From Hibiscus mutabilis (Eukaryota; Streptophyta; Magnoliopsida; Malvales; Malvaceae): DNA of 64,000 nucleotides. Every line of letters starts with the position of its first letter. The stretch's first letter is position 1. The position numbers and the translations under genes are program-made. This document shows, one piece after another, positions 34,640-46,194 of the stretch. The notes under the pieces were generated by a model. The model was not told the origin of the DNA. It saw only the letters and a program-made list of their open reading frames with translations, and did no database searches. The stretch lies in assembly GCA_019671005.1 (NCBI GenBank), contig CM033711.1:57089049-57153048 (forward strand). The letters are read 5' to 3'.

Positions 34640-35930
34640 AGCACCAAAAGAGGTCGTCGACTCACCTGTGGGAGAGTTCGAACCACCATATTTGTTGGCT
34701 CGATAGATGATCTGATGGTTGATCCACTTGCCTGATTAGATTCTATAGCCCCCACACTACCTCGAGCCCCTTGTGGTCCTTCAGTTTTGACTCACCTGCC
34801 ACATGCCCCAAGTATTGGCATAACTACTACGTTTAAAGAATAGACAGTTTATAGGACAGAGCCTGTGGTTGGCGCTACTAATGAGACCCTTAGTAGTTAG
34901 TTTCTTCAGTTGATTCAGAGTGTAGTCAGAGTATCATAGATTGTACTTGAAGTCCCTATGTCTCAAACCTTGATTGTTAACGAGGTTAGGACCTTCTCGG
35001 GATCTCTCAGCAGAGCATTGACTAAGGCTGAGGACTGGCTGTATGACACCGAGAGATGTATGGACTCGTTGGGTCTAGGGTTAGCAAAAAGATATTTGGG
35101 TGTTGTATCCATATTGGATGGGAATGCCCATAACTGGTGGGTGCCTATAATGAGTTATGTCTCTCCCGATCGGTTGACACGGTAATTCTTCAAGTAACGG
35201 TTTAAGAATCGTTTCTTGGGCGAATGATTATTTAGAGAGAGACGACATGCTTTTAAAGACCTGGTGTAGGGTTCTATGACTAATTTTTAGTATGATTTAG
35301 AGTTTTTGGGGTTGCTGAAGCATAGTGTTGGTTTGGTAGCCACAGAGGAAGAGAGATACCACAAGTTTTTAGACGGACTTTAGATTCGGATACGTAAGCG
35401 GGTTTCTACTCACCATGACGAGGTGTTTGAGGCCCTGTGAATCAGGCTACGACTGCTAAGGAAATTGAGTTGTTGGCGGCTAGTCAGGGCAATGGAGATC
35501 GAGTTCGAGAAGTATCTAGGAGGCCTTCTATTCCCAAGTCTTCTTCATGTCCTGATAAGATGACTCGTACCGTTACTTCTCATACGAGTAATGATGGATC
35601 TAAACTTGTGGCACCCTCGTCTCCAGTTGTTAGTCAAGGTAACTCGTTTGGTTTCACTCCCTTGCCTTCTTGCGCGTATTGTGGAAATCGACATGGGGAA
35701 GAGTGTAGGAAGCATACGGGTGCATGCTTTCATTGTTGATCGATGGACCTTTTCTTAAGAGATTTTTCGCACCCACCTTCTACAGACTGGGCATCCACTT
35801 AGACTTTTGCTAGTTCCCAAACTCGTACACATTCATAGACATGTTCAGACTCTGGCTAAAGGACGTAATCAGGGTAGAGCTTCTGGGTCTGCTGCTAGGT
35901 CTAATAGCAGAGGTTGATCACATCAGGGTG
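34640..35930 (+). pseudogene. Element E gag
   Basis: Recognisable capsid at 34958-35185 (VRTFSGSLSRALTKAEDWLYD, then DGNAHNWWVPI). It continues in broken frames through VATEEERYHKFLDGL (about 35336). The C-terminal segment 35437-35739 has the knuckle region CAYCGNRHGEEC and ACFHC. A stop directly follows the second CxxC, where family members continue G-x-x-x-H. The start codon is not clear: the region around 34640 reads into gag with an early stop. At least four stops and two frameshifts. Confidence 0.75.
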
Positions 35931-35941
35931 AGGAACAAGTC

Positions 35942-36700
35942 ATGACTGAGGGCAGACAGTCTGTACTTGTTTATACTACTAGATGTTGTGATAATAGAGA
36001 CGACCCAAATGTCATTGCGGGTAAATTTACTATATATTATGTTCCATACTTTGCATTACTTGACAACGGTTCCACCCATTCCTACATTTTGATATCTATA
36101 TCCAGATACCTCCAGATTCTAGATAAAGCCACCGAGAGTGAAGTTACTATTATGAGTCTAATAGGATAGTCAGTGGTCATGGATAAGTTCTACGGGGAAT
36201 GTCCCCCTGTGGTTCAAGGGGAAATCTTTCTAGCCAACCTTATGGAGTTACCATTGGAAGAGTTTAATCTAATTCTTGGTGTGGATTGGTTGACTAAACA
36301 TTGGGTTAGTCAAGATGGAAAGTAAAAAAAGGCTAACTAGAAGACTTCCAATGGTCCATTGATGGTCTTAGTTGGTGAGGGTCGAGGTTATCTATCTAAT
36401 GTGGTGTCTACTCTGACTGTTGACAGGATGATCCATAAGGGATATGAGACCTTTATTGCTTGCTTCCTGAATAAAAAGGGTTCTATATCCGAGATTGAAG
36501 AAATTTGCACAGTGAACGAGTTTCCTAATGTATTTCCTAAGGAGTTGCCCGGGTTACCTTTGAACTGGGAAGTCGACTTTGAGATTAAGACCTATTCGGG
36601 TTTTACACATGTGCCTATTGCTCCATACTATATGGCTCCTAAGGAGCTAAAGATCCTTTGGTCAAGGTTTTATCTTACCTAGTACTTCACGTTGGGGAGC
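35942..36700 (+). pseudogene. Element E aspartic protease and linker
   Basis: Segment 35942-36169 contains ALLDNGSTHSYI. The active-site D-S-G has become D-N-G (Asp kept). Then the NLILGVDWLTKH signature (about 36270) and, at 36359-36682, the linker FPNVFPKELPGLP and the IAPYYMAPKELK start of RT. A stop at 36168 and a frameshift near 36320 break it. Confidence 0.8.
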
Positions 36701-37290
36701 TTCAGCTCTGTTCGTTAAAAAGAAAGACAATTATCTTAGACTGTATATTTATTACTGGAAGTGGAACAAGCTGACGATTAAGAATAAATATCCATTACCC
36801 AAGATTAATGACTTGTTCGATAAATTTCGGGAAGCCACATTTTTCTCGAAGATTGATCTTCGATATAGGTACAATCAATTGATGATAAAATGTTTTGATG
36901 TTGCTAAGACTTCCATTCGTACTAGATACGAGCATTACAAATTCCTAGTGATGTCATTTGGTCAGACTAATAATCCGGATGCCTTTATAGATATGATGAA
37001 CCATGTGTTTCAGCCCTATATCGATCACATTGTTTTGGTGTTCATCGATGATATTCTGGTTTAGTATCGGATAGAAAGAAAGCATGTTAACCATTTGAGG
37101 ATTGTTTGCAGACCTTGAAGGAGCATTGTTTGTATGCTAAGTTGAGCAAGTGTGAATTCTTGTTCAACGAGGTGACATTCCTTGGGAATCTTGTACTGGC
37201 TAGAGGTATCTAGGTTGATCCACGCAAGATAGAGGCCATTGTAGGCTGGAAGCAGCCTAATAACGTTTATGAGATCTATAGTTTCTGGAC
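36670..37290 (+). pseudogene. Element E reverse transcriptase, truncated
   Basis: Fingers region from about 36690 (SWGASALFVKKKDN, degraded YRKLN) and palm at 36813-37064 (FFSKIDLRYRYNQL, RTRYEHYKFLVMSFGQTN, VLVFIDDILV). A stop follows DDILV. The connection region (LSKCEFL, VTFLGNLVLARGI) runs to about 37280. The catalytic Asp pair is present. No RNase H follows. Confidence 0.85.
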
Positions 37291-38504
37291 ACTCGAGCCT
37301 TACACTAACTGCTACTGCAACTGTCGATCAAAACAGTCGTTTAGTCGTCATGTTGCTTCTTTCTACACCAAGAAATCTAAACTCCTTAATCTACATGGTC
37401 GTTGCCATTTTCCTGGGAAGAAAAAGGATTTTCCTAGGAAAATGAGCTCTCAAAAAACTCTGTAAATGAACATCTCTTCTTACAAAGGGGCTTCAATTTT
37501 ATATAGGTAGTGTCTGCATTCCGACATGTAATAAGTGCAAGTGTACACTTTTGAAACAAGTAATAAAGTGGACACACACAAGATGTGTATGTTGGGTTGT
37601 CGAATCCATGAGGACTGGTGCAATTTGTAGTTTTTACTGAATGTAAGTGGATTAAATAATTGTATGAGTAGGTTAGGAATGTAGGTGATAAAATAGAGAT
37701 AAATTCCAAGGGAGATTGAATAAGGAATCATGGTACTTCTAGTTGCAACCACGAGCTGTGATCAAAACATATATCTAAACCAAACGTAGCACTTTTCATG
37801 TTGTTTATCTATTTGCCACAGTACGACATAGTTGATGGGAGATGCTCTTTCGAGACCTCTTATAAATGTACTTAGACTAGTCCCCTATTGCATCACTTGA
37901 TCTAGCATGTCGGTACACGAACCATTCAAGTGCCAGAATGACCATCCATGACTAAGCCCTATTGTAACACTTGACTATAGTCAAGTGGCAACTTTCATTA
38001 CTCATGGTGTTAAACCATTTATCATTCACTGCTATTAGGATGTTAATTGCACGTATTACAGATACATGTGCATATATATATATATATATATGTAGCAGTA
38101 AATAAGAATATAACCATTAACAAAGAGCTTCAAACCAAGGGTGACTATATTAAGTAAAGAGTTAAGTTATACATAAATAATGAAATATAAGTTTAGAAAA
38201 CGCCATCAGTTCTCAAATCACACAAGATCCACGAAAAGTACCACAACCCGTATCATGTACATGAACTTGACTAGAAAGGCTTTGGCAACTATTGCTGCAA
38301 CTCGTTGATCTAGTGGCCTTTCGGATGCCCTGTTGCTTCCTTCAACACCAGGACCTCCAAGCTTTCTAAGCTTCCATGGAAAAATCCATTTTATCGAGAA
38401 AGTTTCTCTTAGAAAACTCTTGAATTGACCTTATTTTCTTGCAAGATGTGATCCTCAATATATAGGTAGAGGAGGGAGAAATCATACACTAATAAGAAGG
38501 TAAC
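37291..38504. repeat. Unclassified sequence with a repeated ~200-bp block
   Basis: Two diverged direct copies, about 37310-37510 and 38290-38470, share GCTGCAACT, TGTTGCTTC and CAACACCA-type phrases and end in ATATAGGTAG. They flank sequence containing GTCGAATCCATGAGGACTGG, a phrase I associate with dispersed plant repeats. This may be the remains of an element with short terminal or internal repeats. No coding sequence recognised. Confidence 0.4.
38072..38091. repeat. (AT)10 microsatellite
   Basis: Uninterrupted AT dinucleotides within the unclassified region. Confidence 0.9.
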
Positions 38505-39138
38505 TCTAACATCCCAAAAACTAGTATAGTCAGAATTAGGTTCCGGCGATTGAAAACCCTACATCGAAAAGGTCCAAATATTGTATTGACTTTAACTATA
38601 AGGTCAATTGTATCGATATTGGACTCCAATTGAGTCAAATTATTGATTATGGACTATTGAATGAATTGAAAATCTTTTAATGACTAAATTGTAGAAATCA
38701 AAAGTTTGAGGGTACAAGTTTAGGGAATTAAGAGTTGAGGGAGTAACCTTGCAAGTAGCCCTTCCACAATTATAATCACCACATACGTGGGTGATCAGGA
38801 AGAAACTCCTTCAATAGAAAAAAAGCTTGTTAATAAAAGAATAAAAGGATAGATAGAAGGTTAATGGACTTACGTAATCGTAAAAGAAAGGAAGCACCCC
38901 TCCTTTGTTATCTACCTCCAAGCACGCGCCTCCATTGTGGAGGTTAGAAAAGCTTGACATTTCTTCGGTTTATTGATATCGAACCATTGTTATCGATTCT
39001 GTAAGATAGAATCATCAATCTATTGTTGAAATCCATGGTTATATTAAACCTAATCCTAAGCTAGGGTTTTGGCTAACCATGGAGATTCATAGCTAATGGC
39101 TATATTCAAGTTTGGATATTGATTTTGATATCGTTATG

Positions 39139-39330
39139 NNNNNNNNNNNNNNNNNNNNNNNNNNNNNNNNNNNNNNNNNNNNNNNNNNNNNNNNNNNNNN
39201 NNNNNNNNNNNNNNNNNNNNNNNNNNNNNNNNNNNNNNNNNNNNNNNNNNNNNNNNNNNNNNNNNNNNNNNNNNNNNNNNNNNNNNNNNNNNNNNNNNNN
39301 NNNNNNNNNNNNNNNNNNNNNNNNNNNNNN
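39139..39330. other. Assembly gap (192 N)
   Basis: A run of N hides the left junction between LTR DNA and plastid DNA. Reading frames called through it are meaningless. Confidence 1.
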
Positions 39331-40025
39331 ATTACCTGGGATGCTTGTTCCCATAAGAAGTCGCGGAGCCATCCATTAATAGTAACAGAGCTCTACGCAA
39401 AATTTCCTCCTGTGATATGAGTTACCACCCCTTGATCACTTATACTACCCCAAACATCTGACTGCATTTTCCAACTGAAATGGAATATTACTACCGAAAT
39501 TGAATTGTACATCCAGAATAGTCCTAAGAAGACATAATCCCAAGCGGATACTTGACATGTCCCCCCTCTTCCAGGCCCGTCACAAGGGAAACGAAAACCG
39601 AGATTTACTTTATCCAGTATCAAACGCGAGATGAGAGCAAATAGAACACCTTTCAAGAGTATCAATACCGTGACATGAATCGTAAATGCATGAATGTGAT
39701 GGACCAAAAAATCTGCGGTTCCTAATGGAATAGGTAACAAAGAAACTTTGCCACCTACTGCCACTAAATCAAGGCCTTCCCAGGTCAAACTGCTGCTTGC
39801 TATTGCACCAGGAGCCGTTGCACCAGGTGCTAAAGTATGGGTGTTTTGTATCCATTGAGCAAAGACGGGTTGTAATTGTATAGCGGTATCTGAAAACATA
39901 TCTTGCGGACGCCCTAAAGCGCTCATGGTATCATTATGAATATACAAACCAAAACTGTGAAAGCCTAGAAATATACATACCCAGTTCAGATGTGATATGA
40001 TTGCATCGTGATTTGAAGTATCCGG
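39331..40025 (-). pseudogene. psaA: psaA fragment (photosystem I P700 apoprotein A1)
   Basis: PsaA is a thylakoid membrane core subunit of photosystem I. The fragment covers roughly the middle-to-late part: ISHLNWVCIFLGFHSF, NDTMSALGRPQDMFSDTAIQ, FLVHHIHAFTIHVTVLILLKG, FRFPCDGPGRGGTCQVSAWD (the Fe-S cluster Fx loop with its Cys) and MYNSISVVIFHFSWKMQSD. A stop at 39393-39395 replaces the Gln after GGNFA (CAG to TAG). Sequence homologous to psaA continues to the N gap (INGWLRDFLWEQASQ). A 1-bp deletion lies near 40015. Several replacements are consistent with C-to-T/G-to-A decay. A relic, not a gene. Confidence 0.95.
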
Positions 40026-40390
40026 AGGATGTCTTATATATATTAAGATTATATTAAATATATATAGATTATATTAAAAAGATGGACAATCAAACCTATT
40101 TATTTCTCGATTCAAAAGAAGAAAAAAGAAAAGAGGTGAATAGGGTCCCAAATAACGAGAGATATGTAAAAAGAAGGTCCGATTACGCCCATTCCTAATC
40201 CTAAATGGAATGTAACGTCGTAGTAGTATCTATTTAGATACGCTCGAATGACATAACTTCTTGCTCCCTCTTCCCAAAATTCCTGATTTACTTTTTGTTA
40301 ATTTACTGGCTTAGTGTGAGATAGAAATATGCTTGTCTCGTCGTAATAATGAGTGAATCAATGAATGAAAGTGTAAAAATGAAGGTACCA
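40026..40390. other. AT-rich plastid-like spacer between psaA and ycf1 pieces
   Basis: Contains a TATATA-rich start (40030-40078) and ordinary sequence without ORFs. Probably plastid intergenic DNA downstream of ycf1, but I cannot assign it. The psaA/spacer junction is at about 40020-40030. Confidence 0.5.
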
Positions 40391-42690
40391 TTAATGACTT
40401 TTCAAACGCGGATACATATGTATCCTTACCATACTGAAACGACTGCCATTATTAGTATTAAACCAATAGCGATTCATACAAGCTAAATCTTCTAATCGAT
40501 AATTGGGCCAAAGAAAGAACTTTAATTTAATTAGTTTCTTTTTATCTCTATCAAGATGTTTGTTTTTAGTTAAAACTTGACCGCAGTTTTTTACATTATT
40601 TAAAAATACTGGATTTCTATGCATACCATTTTTAGCCCTTGAATTGAAAGAAATTCGAATTCGCAATTCTCGCCGGTGGTAAGGAGATAAAATATTTTCA
40701 GGAACAAACAAATCATAATGATTTTTGTCTTTATTTTCAGTCATTTTTTGATGTCTTGCAATAGATTCATCAAAATTCTTTTTATCAATATAGTTTTTTT
40801 CGTGGTATCTTTGATTAATTTGGTGTTTATTTTTATGAACCAACGAAATACTTATAGTTTGGTATAGAAAAAATTGGCCATCATTTTTTACCGACAGACG
40901 AACCGGATCGATAATCAATATTCCTTTCTTCATTAATTCTCTAAGAGTTAAATTCTTATGAATCATCAAAATATCCATATTCATTTATCCCCTTTGAATA
41001 GAGGATATAACAATTTCGTTTGGATTTATCAGTCTAAGCTGGAGACAATATACTTTGATATTATTGATTATTCTTTGATTAAAAGAATCATTCCATCTCA
41101 ATTGAAAACGCAAATACCTTTTTAGGAAGAAATCAAGTTGTGCTTCCATGTTGCTCTTGTATTGCTTTTTCTTTCTACGTTTTTTTCTGTCTGATTTACC
41201 ATAATCTTCTTCAACATCTTTTTCTTGGTTTGAGAGAACGGATTTCAAATTTCCTTGTTTTTGTGCATCTGATACAAGATCCCCTTCGCCTATGAGTTCT
41301 TTTTCTTCTTGATTTCGATTCTCTAATCCAATAATTTTTTTCATTCGGTGCTATAAGGGGGTCCCTTTTTTATTTTCAATAATATTTTTATTAATGCTCC
41401 CATTTCCATTAAAATTTAAAAAAGTAATTTTATTGGTATGATCTATGTTTTAACCTTATACGCATTATATAGCAGCATAAATTCTGGGAAGAACCAAAGC
41501 TCCAGATTCGATATAGGGCGACTTAGTATTTCTTCATTCATTCCCATCCAATAAAAAAGGAAGCCCTTTTGATTGGATGGGTTGCTTTCTTGATCTTGAT
41601 AAATTGTGAAATAAAAAAGGTCCATTTTATCAACTATTTGATAATTATTAACCACAGTATTAATATTTTTCTTACTTTTGGTACTGGTATCGACCCAGGA
41701 CTCAATATCGGCCTTATTTCTAAGACAAAAATGAAGAATTTGCCAATTTAAAAACTTTCTATGCGAAAATTTCCCCATAGCATCTAGGATATAGTCTTCT
41801 CCTAGATAATTATGGATAGGGATATCCCTCAGTGTAAGTGTATCAAAAAAGTTGCGTTTATCCATGTTGTAATTATAAGAAATATTTTCCCTCTTATTTA
41901 CTTGGAATGGTGATCCATAAGAATACGGGTCCCTCTTATCTTGATAATTAATAGATTTATATGATAAAAAATCATATCCATAGTGTTTTTTCAAATTTGA
42001 TTTTTTATGTTCTTGATTAAGTTTATATTCTTGATTCAGTAATGAATTCACTTGAAAATCATTTTTTTCGTAATGAATTAATCTTTCTTTTTCATTTGAA
42101 TCCCATTTTGTTAAATCTTCATTTTGAGCTAGATAGCGTCGATTGGCTCTATTTCGCCATTGTCCTGGTACTAATCTAAGCCATCTACTCTGAAATAAAT
42201 CGTATTGATAACGACTCCTTAACCAATTTTTCCATTCATTCATTCCAGAATGCCAAAAGATTTTCTGTCTTAACCCATAATGGTGTCTTAATCTGGAATG
42301 AGATACTCCTTGTTCTTCAAAATAATCTTTTATTTCATTTTTAAGAAAAAGAGATGTTCCACTATATTGAAGGATAGGTTTGAATTTATAAAAACTAATA
42401 ACTTGGGTTTGTGATAATTTATAAAATACATATGCTTGTGAGAAGGAGGATAAGTCTCAAAAAGCTTTTTCATTTTTATTTCTAATACTAACATTAGAAA
42501 GTGAAGAAAGTGAGTTTTTTATAGTTGAAATAAAATGAGTTGTATTTTTAGTTGTTTTATTAATTCTTTCTTGATTTGCTTCATTATTGTGAATGAATTT
42601 CTCAATCATTTTTTTTGTTGATTCAAGAAAAAGTTGTGTATTGGTTCTTGGAATATTAATGATATATAGAAGAATATCTATGTATATCTT
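40391..42690 (-). pseudogene. ycf1: ycf1 (Tic214) C-terminal fragment
   Basis: Ycf1/Tic214 is a large plastid-encoded protein of the inner-envelope import machinery. The minus-strand frame runs from about 42690 to its natural C terminus (MNRYWFNTNNGSRFSM...HMYPRL, 40391). Landmarks: AYVFYKLSQTQV, FWHSGMNEWKNWLRSRYQYDLFQ, WDSNEKERLIHYEKNDFQV, MEAQLDFFLKRYLRFQLRW. It is broken by a TGA at 42457-42459 (probable Trp), a TAG at about 41443 (probable Trp), a one-base loss in a poly-T run near 41420, a stop at about 41345-41356, and a stop at 40985. The N-terminal part is absent. Confidence 0.95.
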
Positions 42691-44826
42691 GATTTCGATA
42701 TCATATTATTGATTCTAACCGATTCCTATTGTTTAACCTAGCTCAAGAATTGGATAGCGGTCAACCACCATCACCTATGAAGGCAAGAAACAAAGGAATT
42801 GTCATCCGAGAGCCGTAGGAGCATCAGATTATCAAGGTGAATGTCGTCAGAGTCTCAGGTAGGCTAGGTGCCTTTCCTGATTTCGTTATCATTGAGTATA
42901 GCATGGCTAACATTATCGTCAAAGAATATTACATTGAACCAATTAGTGGATTCCATTGGTAAGTTAAGGTAAGTTATTGCATTGAATATCGATCATTGAT
43001 ATTTCTATGGTCGTTGCTACCGAGCATCATTATCGATTTTGCCATTGTTATTGCCATTAAAACATGGAAGCATTAAAAATTGTACATAGAGCATAGTTAT
43101 CACTATTGTTATCGTCATTGTGATTGTCATTGAACATTGATATCGATATAGCTATTGTCATCGAAGCATTTAATATGAACCATCAATCATTGTCTTTTTC
43201 ATTGAGATTATTAAACATTGTCACTTTCATTGATATTTCCATTGAACATTGGCACCAGAACATTGCTTATTGGTAAGAACATTGTATATTGTTATTGTTA
43301 TTCACCATGGATAATTGATATTGTCACTAGACCTTGGATTCGAAAGGACATTGGATACAATTGGCATGCCATAGAATTCACGAGCTCAATGTAAGGGTGG
43401 ACTACGGTTACTGGGCTATGACCTTTATTATTGTGAGGCGGAGGGATGTTGTGATATTGGTCATTGGCGAGGCGGATGGACTAGAGCATTCATTATCCTG
43501 ACGAGGCTAAGTAATGTCGAAATATGGACTTATTACTATTGAACATGATCATTGCATTGCCACTACTGATTCATTGCATTCTTATTGTCAATATATGATT
43601 TAGAATGCATTTCATTGATAATGTGTTTAGTTGTGACTACCTCACTTGGAAAAGCATGCCTAATGCATTTCATTTCATACATTTTAGGTTAAGAGGTTCA
43701 TAGTAGAATATTGGTGAAGTTGAAGATTTTGGCAGGTCACAAGCAAGGCTAAGTAATGTACCTTGTCTCATTGAACTCCTAAGATGGTGGCAAAGTAGCT
43801 TGACTAGTCATATGTGGTCTTTTTGGTGTGTATAAGTTATGCTTACCTTGTAATAGTGTCTAAGGCTCTAAATGGCTGTTTAGTTGGCTTAAAAATAACA
43901 AAAATGGCATATTGGGCACTAAAAGGTGAAAACCTAGTAAACGGATTCAAATGGCCCTAAAATTTGACATGCTAGTAAACTATAGTGATTGAATATTGTT
44001 GGTAATATTTGATTGCATTTGGACATTTTTCAACATGTTAAATTGGCTAAAAACTAGATAAAATCTGTCATTATAGTGCAGGCCGTACCCATACGGGTTC
44101 ACCTGTTTTGGTATGACTGTGCATATTTGGTCAATCAACGCTTAGGTCAACCTATGTGTATCGAAATGGCCAAAAGGTTTTTTGGTATGGGACTCACAGA
44201 AGCATTTAAGATTTTAATCACATTGATACAACCCTAGGGCGTATCGAAACTGGTCAATGAAGGTTAACATGTACCGGTACATCTTGAGCTATTCCGAAAC
44301 GAGTTATTGACTTGCTGGAAATTGGGTTGTCACCCTTGCATGTTGTACTAATACGGTCCTCGACCGTATCGAAACGAGTTTGGGCAGTGAAGTCTAGATT
44401 ACATAATCCAATTGCTATGTATCAATACGGCCTATAGTGTTTCGGTACGGAAGTAGTTAAATCTGTTATAAGTCATTGACCACAGTATTGAAACATTGCA
44501 TATTGGTCACCTATTCTCGCTAAGTCTAATTAGATGGGTAATTAACATGAAATTTTGTAGACTTACTATTTACTAATTGAATTAAATAGTCGTGTGGTTA
44601 ATTTTAGATAAAGACCCATAATTCCTAGAATTTCCATTTTAGTCCCTAAAGGTTGTAAAAGTTTAATTCTGTATCGATCTGAGGCCCTAGTGTATTGATA
44701 TCGTATTGCATTGTATTATCGTGCATTAAATTATTGTTGAAAGATATTGCATTGTTCACCGTACTGTTTATCGTTAACGTTTTTTGACCAGTATGCACTA
44801 GACTGAGAATGGGGGTGTTACAATTA

Positions 44827-44838
44827 TAGTATCAGAGC
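44827..44838 (+). promoter_or_regulatory. Primer binding site of element F
   Basis: TAGTATCAGAGC differs from TGGTATCAGAGC by one G-to-A. Four bases after the LTR end GGTGTTACA. Confidence 0.9.
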
Positions 44839-44969
44839 TAGAGTTTAGTCAATTCTCATAATAAATCGAAGTCTATTGCATTGTTATTGTGTTACTTTGC
44901 CACCTAGGAGTTATATATTGTATATATTGTGACTTGTCGACTAATCTAATCTTCCTAGATTATAGATAT

Positions 44970-46190
44970 GTCAGAAAAAATGAAGTTCATATCAATGAGC
45001 CTACTACCGGCTCCTCGAGCCATGGCGAGGAGATAAGGGGGAGATCCTCCAATTTAGCAGGATCCTCTTGCACAAGGCACTAGACCTGAGGTGCTGACCA
45101 GGTTGAGTGTTATAGGAACATGGCTGATATGTTTAAGCAGTTTATGGCTGCTATAAGGGCCGAGTAGACTACACAACCTATTGCTCCTATGGTCCAATAT
45201 ACTCGGGTCCATATTAACAAGCTATCGTAGTATCGAGCCTATACTTTTACTGGTCAGGATGATGAAAATCCAGAGGTCACCGCGTATTGGCTAGACAACA
45301 CTCTAAGATTCTTGCGGATGAACACAAATTAGAGTGCGCCCTCGCGTTGCTTGCTGATGAGGCGCTACATTGGTGGGAGACTACTATTCTTACTATCTCC
45401 GAGGATAGTGTGACCTGGGAGTTCTTTCTTCGAGAATTCTAAAAGAAGTATATTAGCGAGTTCTATCTCGCAGAAAGACGCAAGACCTTTCTCCACCTCA
45501 AACAAGGCGGGTGACCAATTGAGTAGTATATTCATGATTTCTGCAAACATTGCTGATATGGTGCTAAATACTTTAAAGAGGAAAAAAATGTCACATGTTC
45601 ATTGCTGGGCTTAGTGACGAGCATCGCCCCATGTTTACCGCTTTGAGCATCATTGATTTCCAAGACTTGGTGAACCAGGTCAAGGCTACCGAAGCATCTC
45701 TAAAAGCCCAAAAGACTGGTGGGTCGGGCAAGTATGAGAAAAGATTCCAACATGATTATCAACCTCCTAAGTGGAGTAACAGAGGGAAGTATTTTGGATT
45801 TAAGAAGAATGTGTTCCCACAGTCTCCCTATTCCAAGAGTATTGAGAGGTCCCAGTCTGTGACTCCATCTTTTGCTAGAACTGCTTTAGTCAAAAGAACT
45901 AGCGGCTCAAACCGGAGTACACAACATCCAATTTGCAACTATTGTCAGAGTAGGCATCTAGTAGGCTCGTGCCGTAAGTAGACTAGAGCTTGTTTCTTTT
46001 GTGGTGAGCAAGGACACTTCATCCGTGATTGTTCTCTGCATGCAACCAAGTATACTGCTACACTGGCTAATTTTGCCACCCCTACTCAGTCCTTTAGAGG
46101 CAAGGGGTCAATGCAAGGATCATCGAGAGCTATTGGGAGACCTAGTGGCTCTGGAAAAGCACCAAGTAGACAATAATCAAGGGCTCATGC
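44970..46190 (+). pseudogene. Element F gag with zinc knuckle
   Basis: Begins near 44970 (ATGTCAGAAAAAATG, similar to the MSE start of P and element 1). Capsid motifs appear at about 45320-45480 (LADEALHWWETTILT, VTWEFFLREF, KKYISEFYLAERR). Segment 45595-45981 covers FIAGLSDEHRPMFTALSIIDFQDLVNQVKATE and the first Cys pair CNYCQSRH. The CCHC knuckle CFFCGEQGHFIRDC is at 45990-46035. At least six stops and two frameshifts. Similar in layout to P and Q. Confidence 0.85.
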
Positions 46191-46194
46191 TCAG

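Larger units (their letters stand above)
32670..37290 (+). mobile_element. Ty3/gypsy element E, 5' half
   Basis: Starts TGTAACACCC at 32670. LTR to about 34441, PBS at 34444, then gag, protease and RT. Homology ends near 37290, where unrelated sequence begins, so RNase H, integrase and the 3' LTR are missing. The gag (AEDWLYDTER, NWW, LVATEEERYHKFLDGL) differs from elements 1/P/Q/F and resembles another Tekay-like or related chromovirus family. Lineage is not certain. Confidence 0.8.
39139..42690 (-). other. Nuclear insertion of plastid DNA (NUPT), chimeric psaA-ycf1
   Basis: About 3.4 kb of visible chloroplast-derived DNA inside a retrotransposon LTR. It joins a psaA segment (39331-about 40025), an AT-rich plastid-like spacer (about 40026-40390) and the 3' part of ycf1 (40391-about 42690). 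psaA lies in the large single-copy region and ycf1 at the small single-copy/IR edge, so the two are not neighbours in ordinary plastomes. The right junction (about 42690, into TTGATTTCGATATC of the LTR) is continuous sequence, so this is not just a scaffold contaminant. Confidence 0.9.
38505..44822 (+). repeat. 5' LTR of element F, split by plastid DNA
   Basis: Starts TCTAACATCCC (TG to TC) at 38505 and ends GGGGGTGTTACA at 44822. Host LTR sequence is 38505-39138 and about 42690-44822. The 3' LTR at 52140-52230 reads through the insertion site without interruption, which locates the breakpoint. The region 42990-43340 is a quasi-repetitive ATTG/CATTG stretch. Around 44090-44460 several CGGTACG and GTATCGAAAC motifs occur. 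Confidence 0.85.

Noticed and set aside
39106..39420. Reading frames through the N run
   Set aside because: N bases give no stop information. Nothing can be concluded.
39393..39947. psaA as a functional gene
   Set aside because: Only a part is present, with an internal stop and replacements, inside a nuclear LTR.
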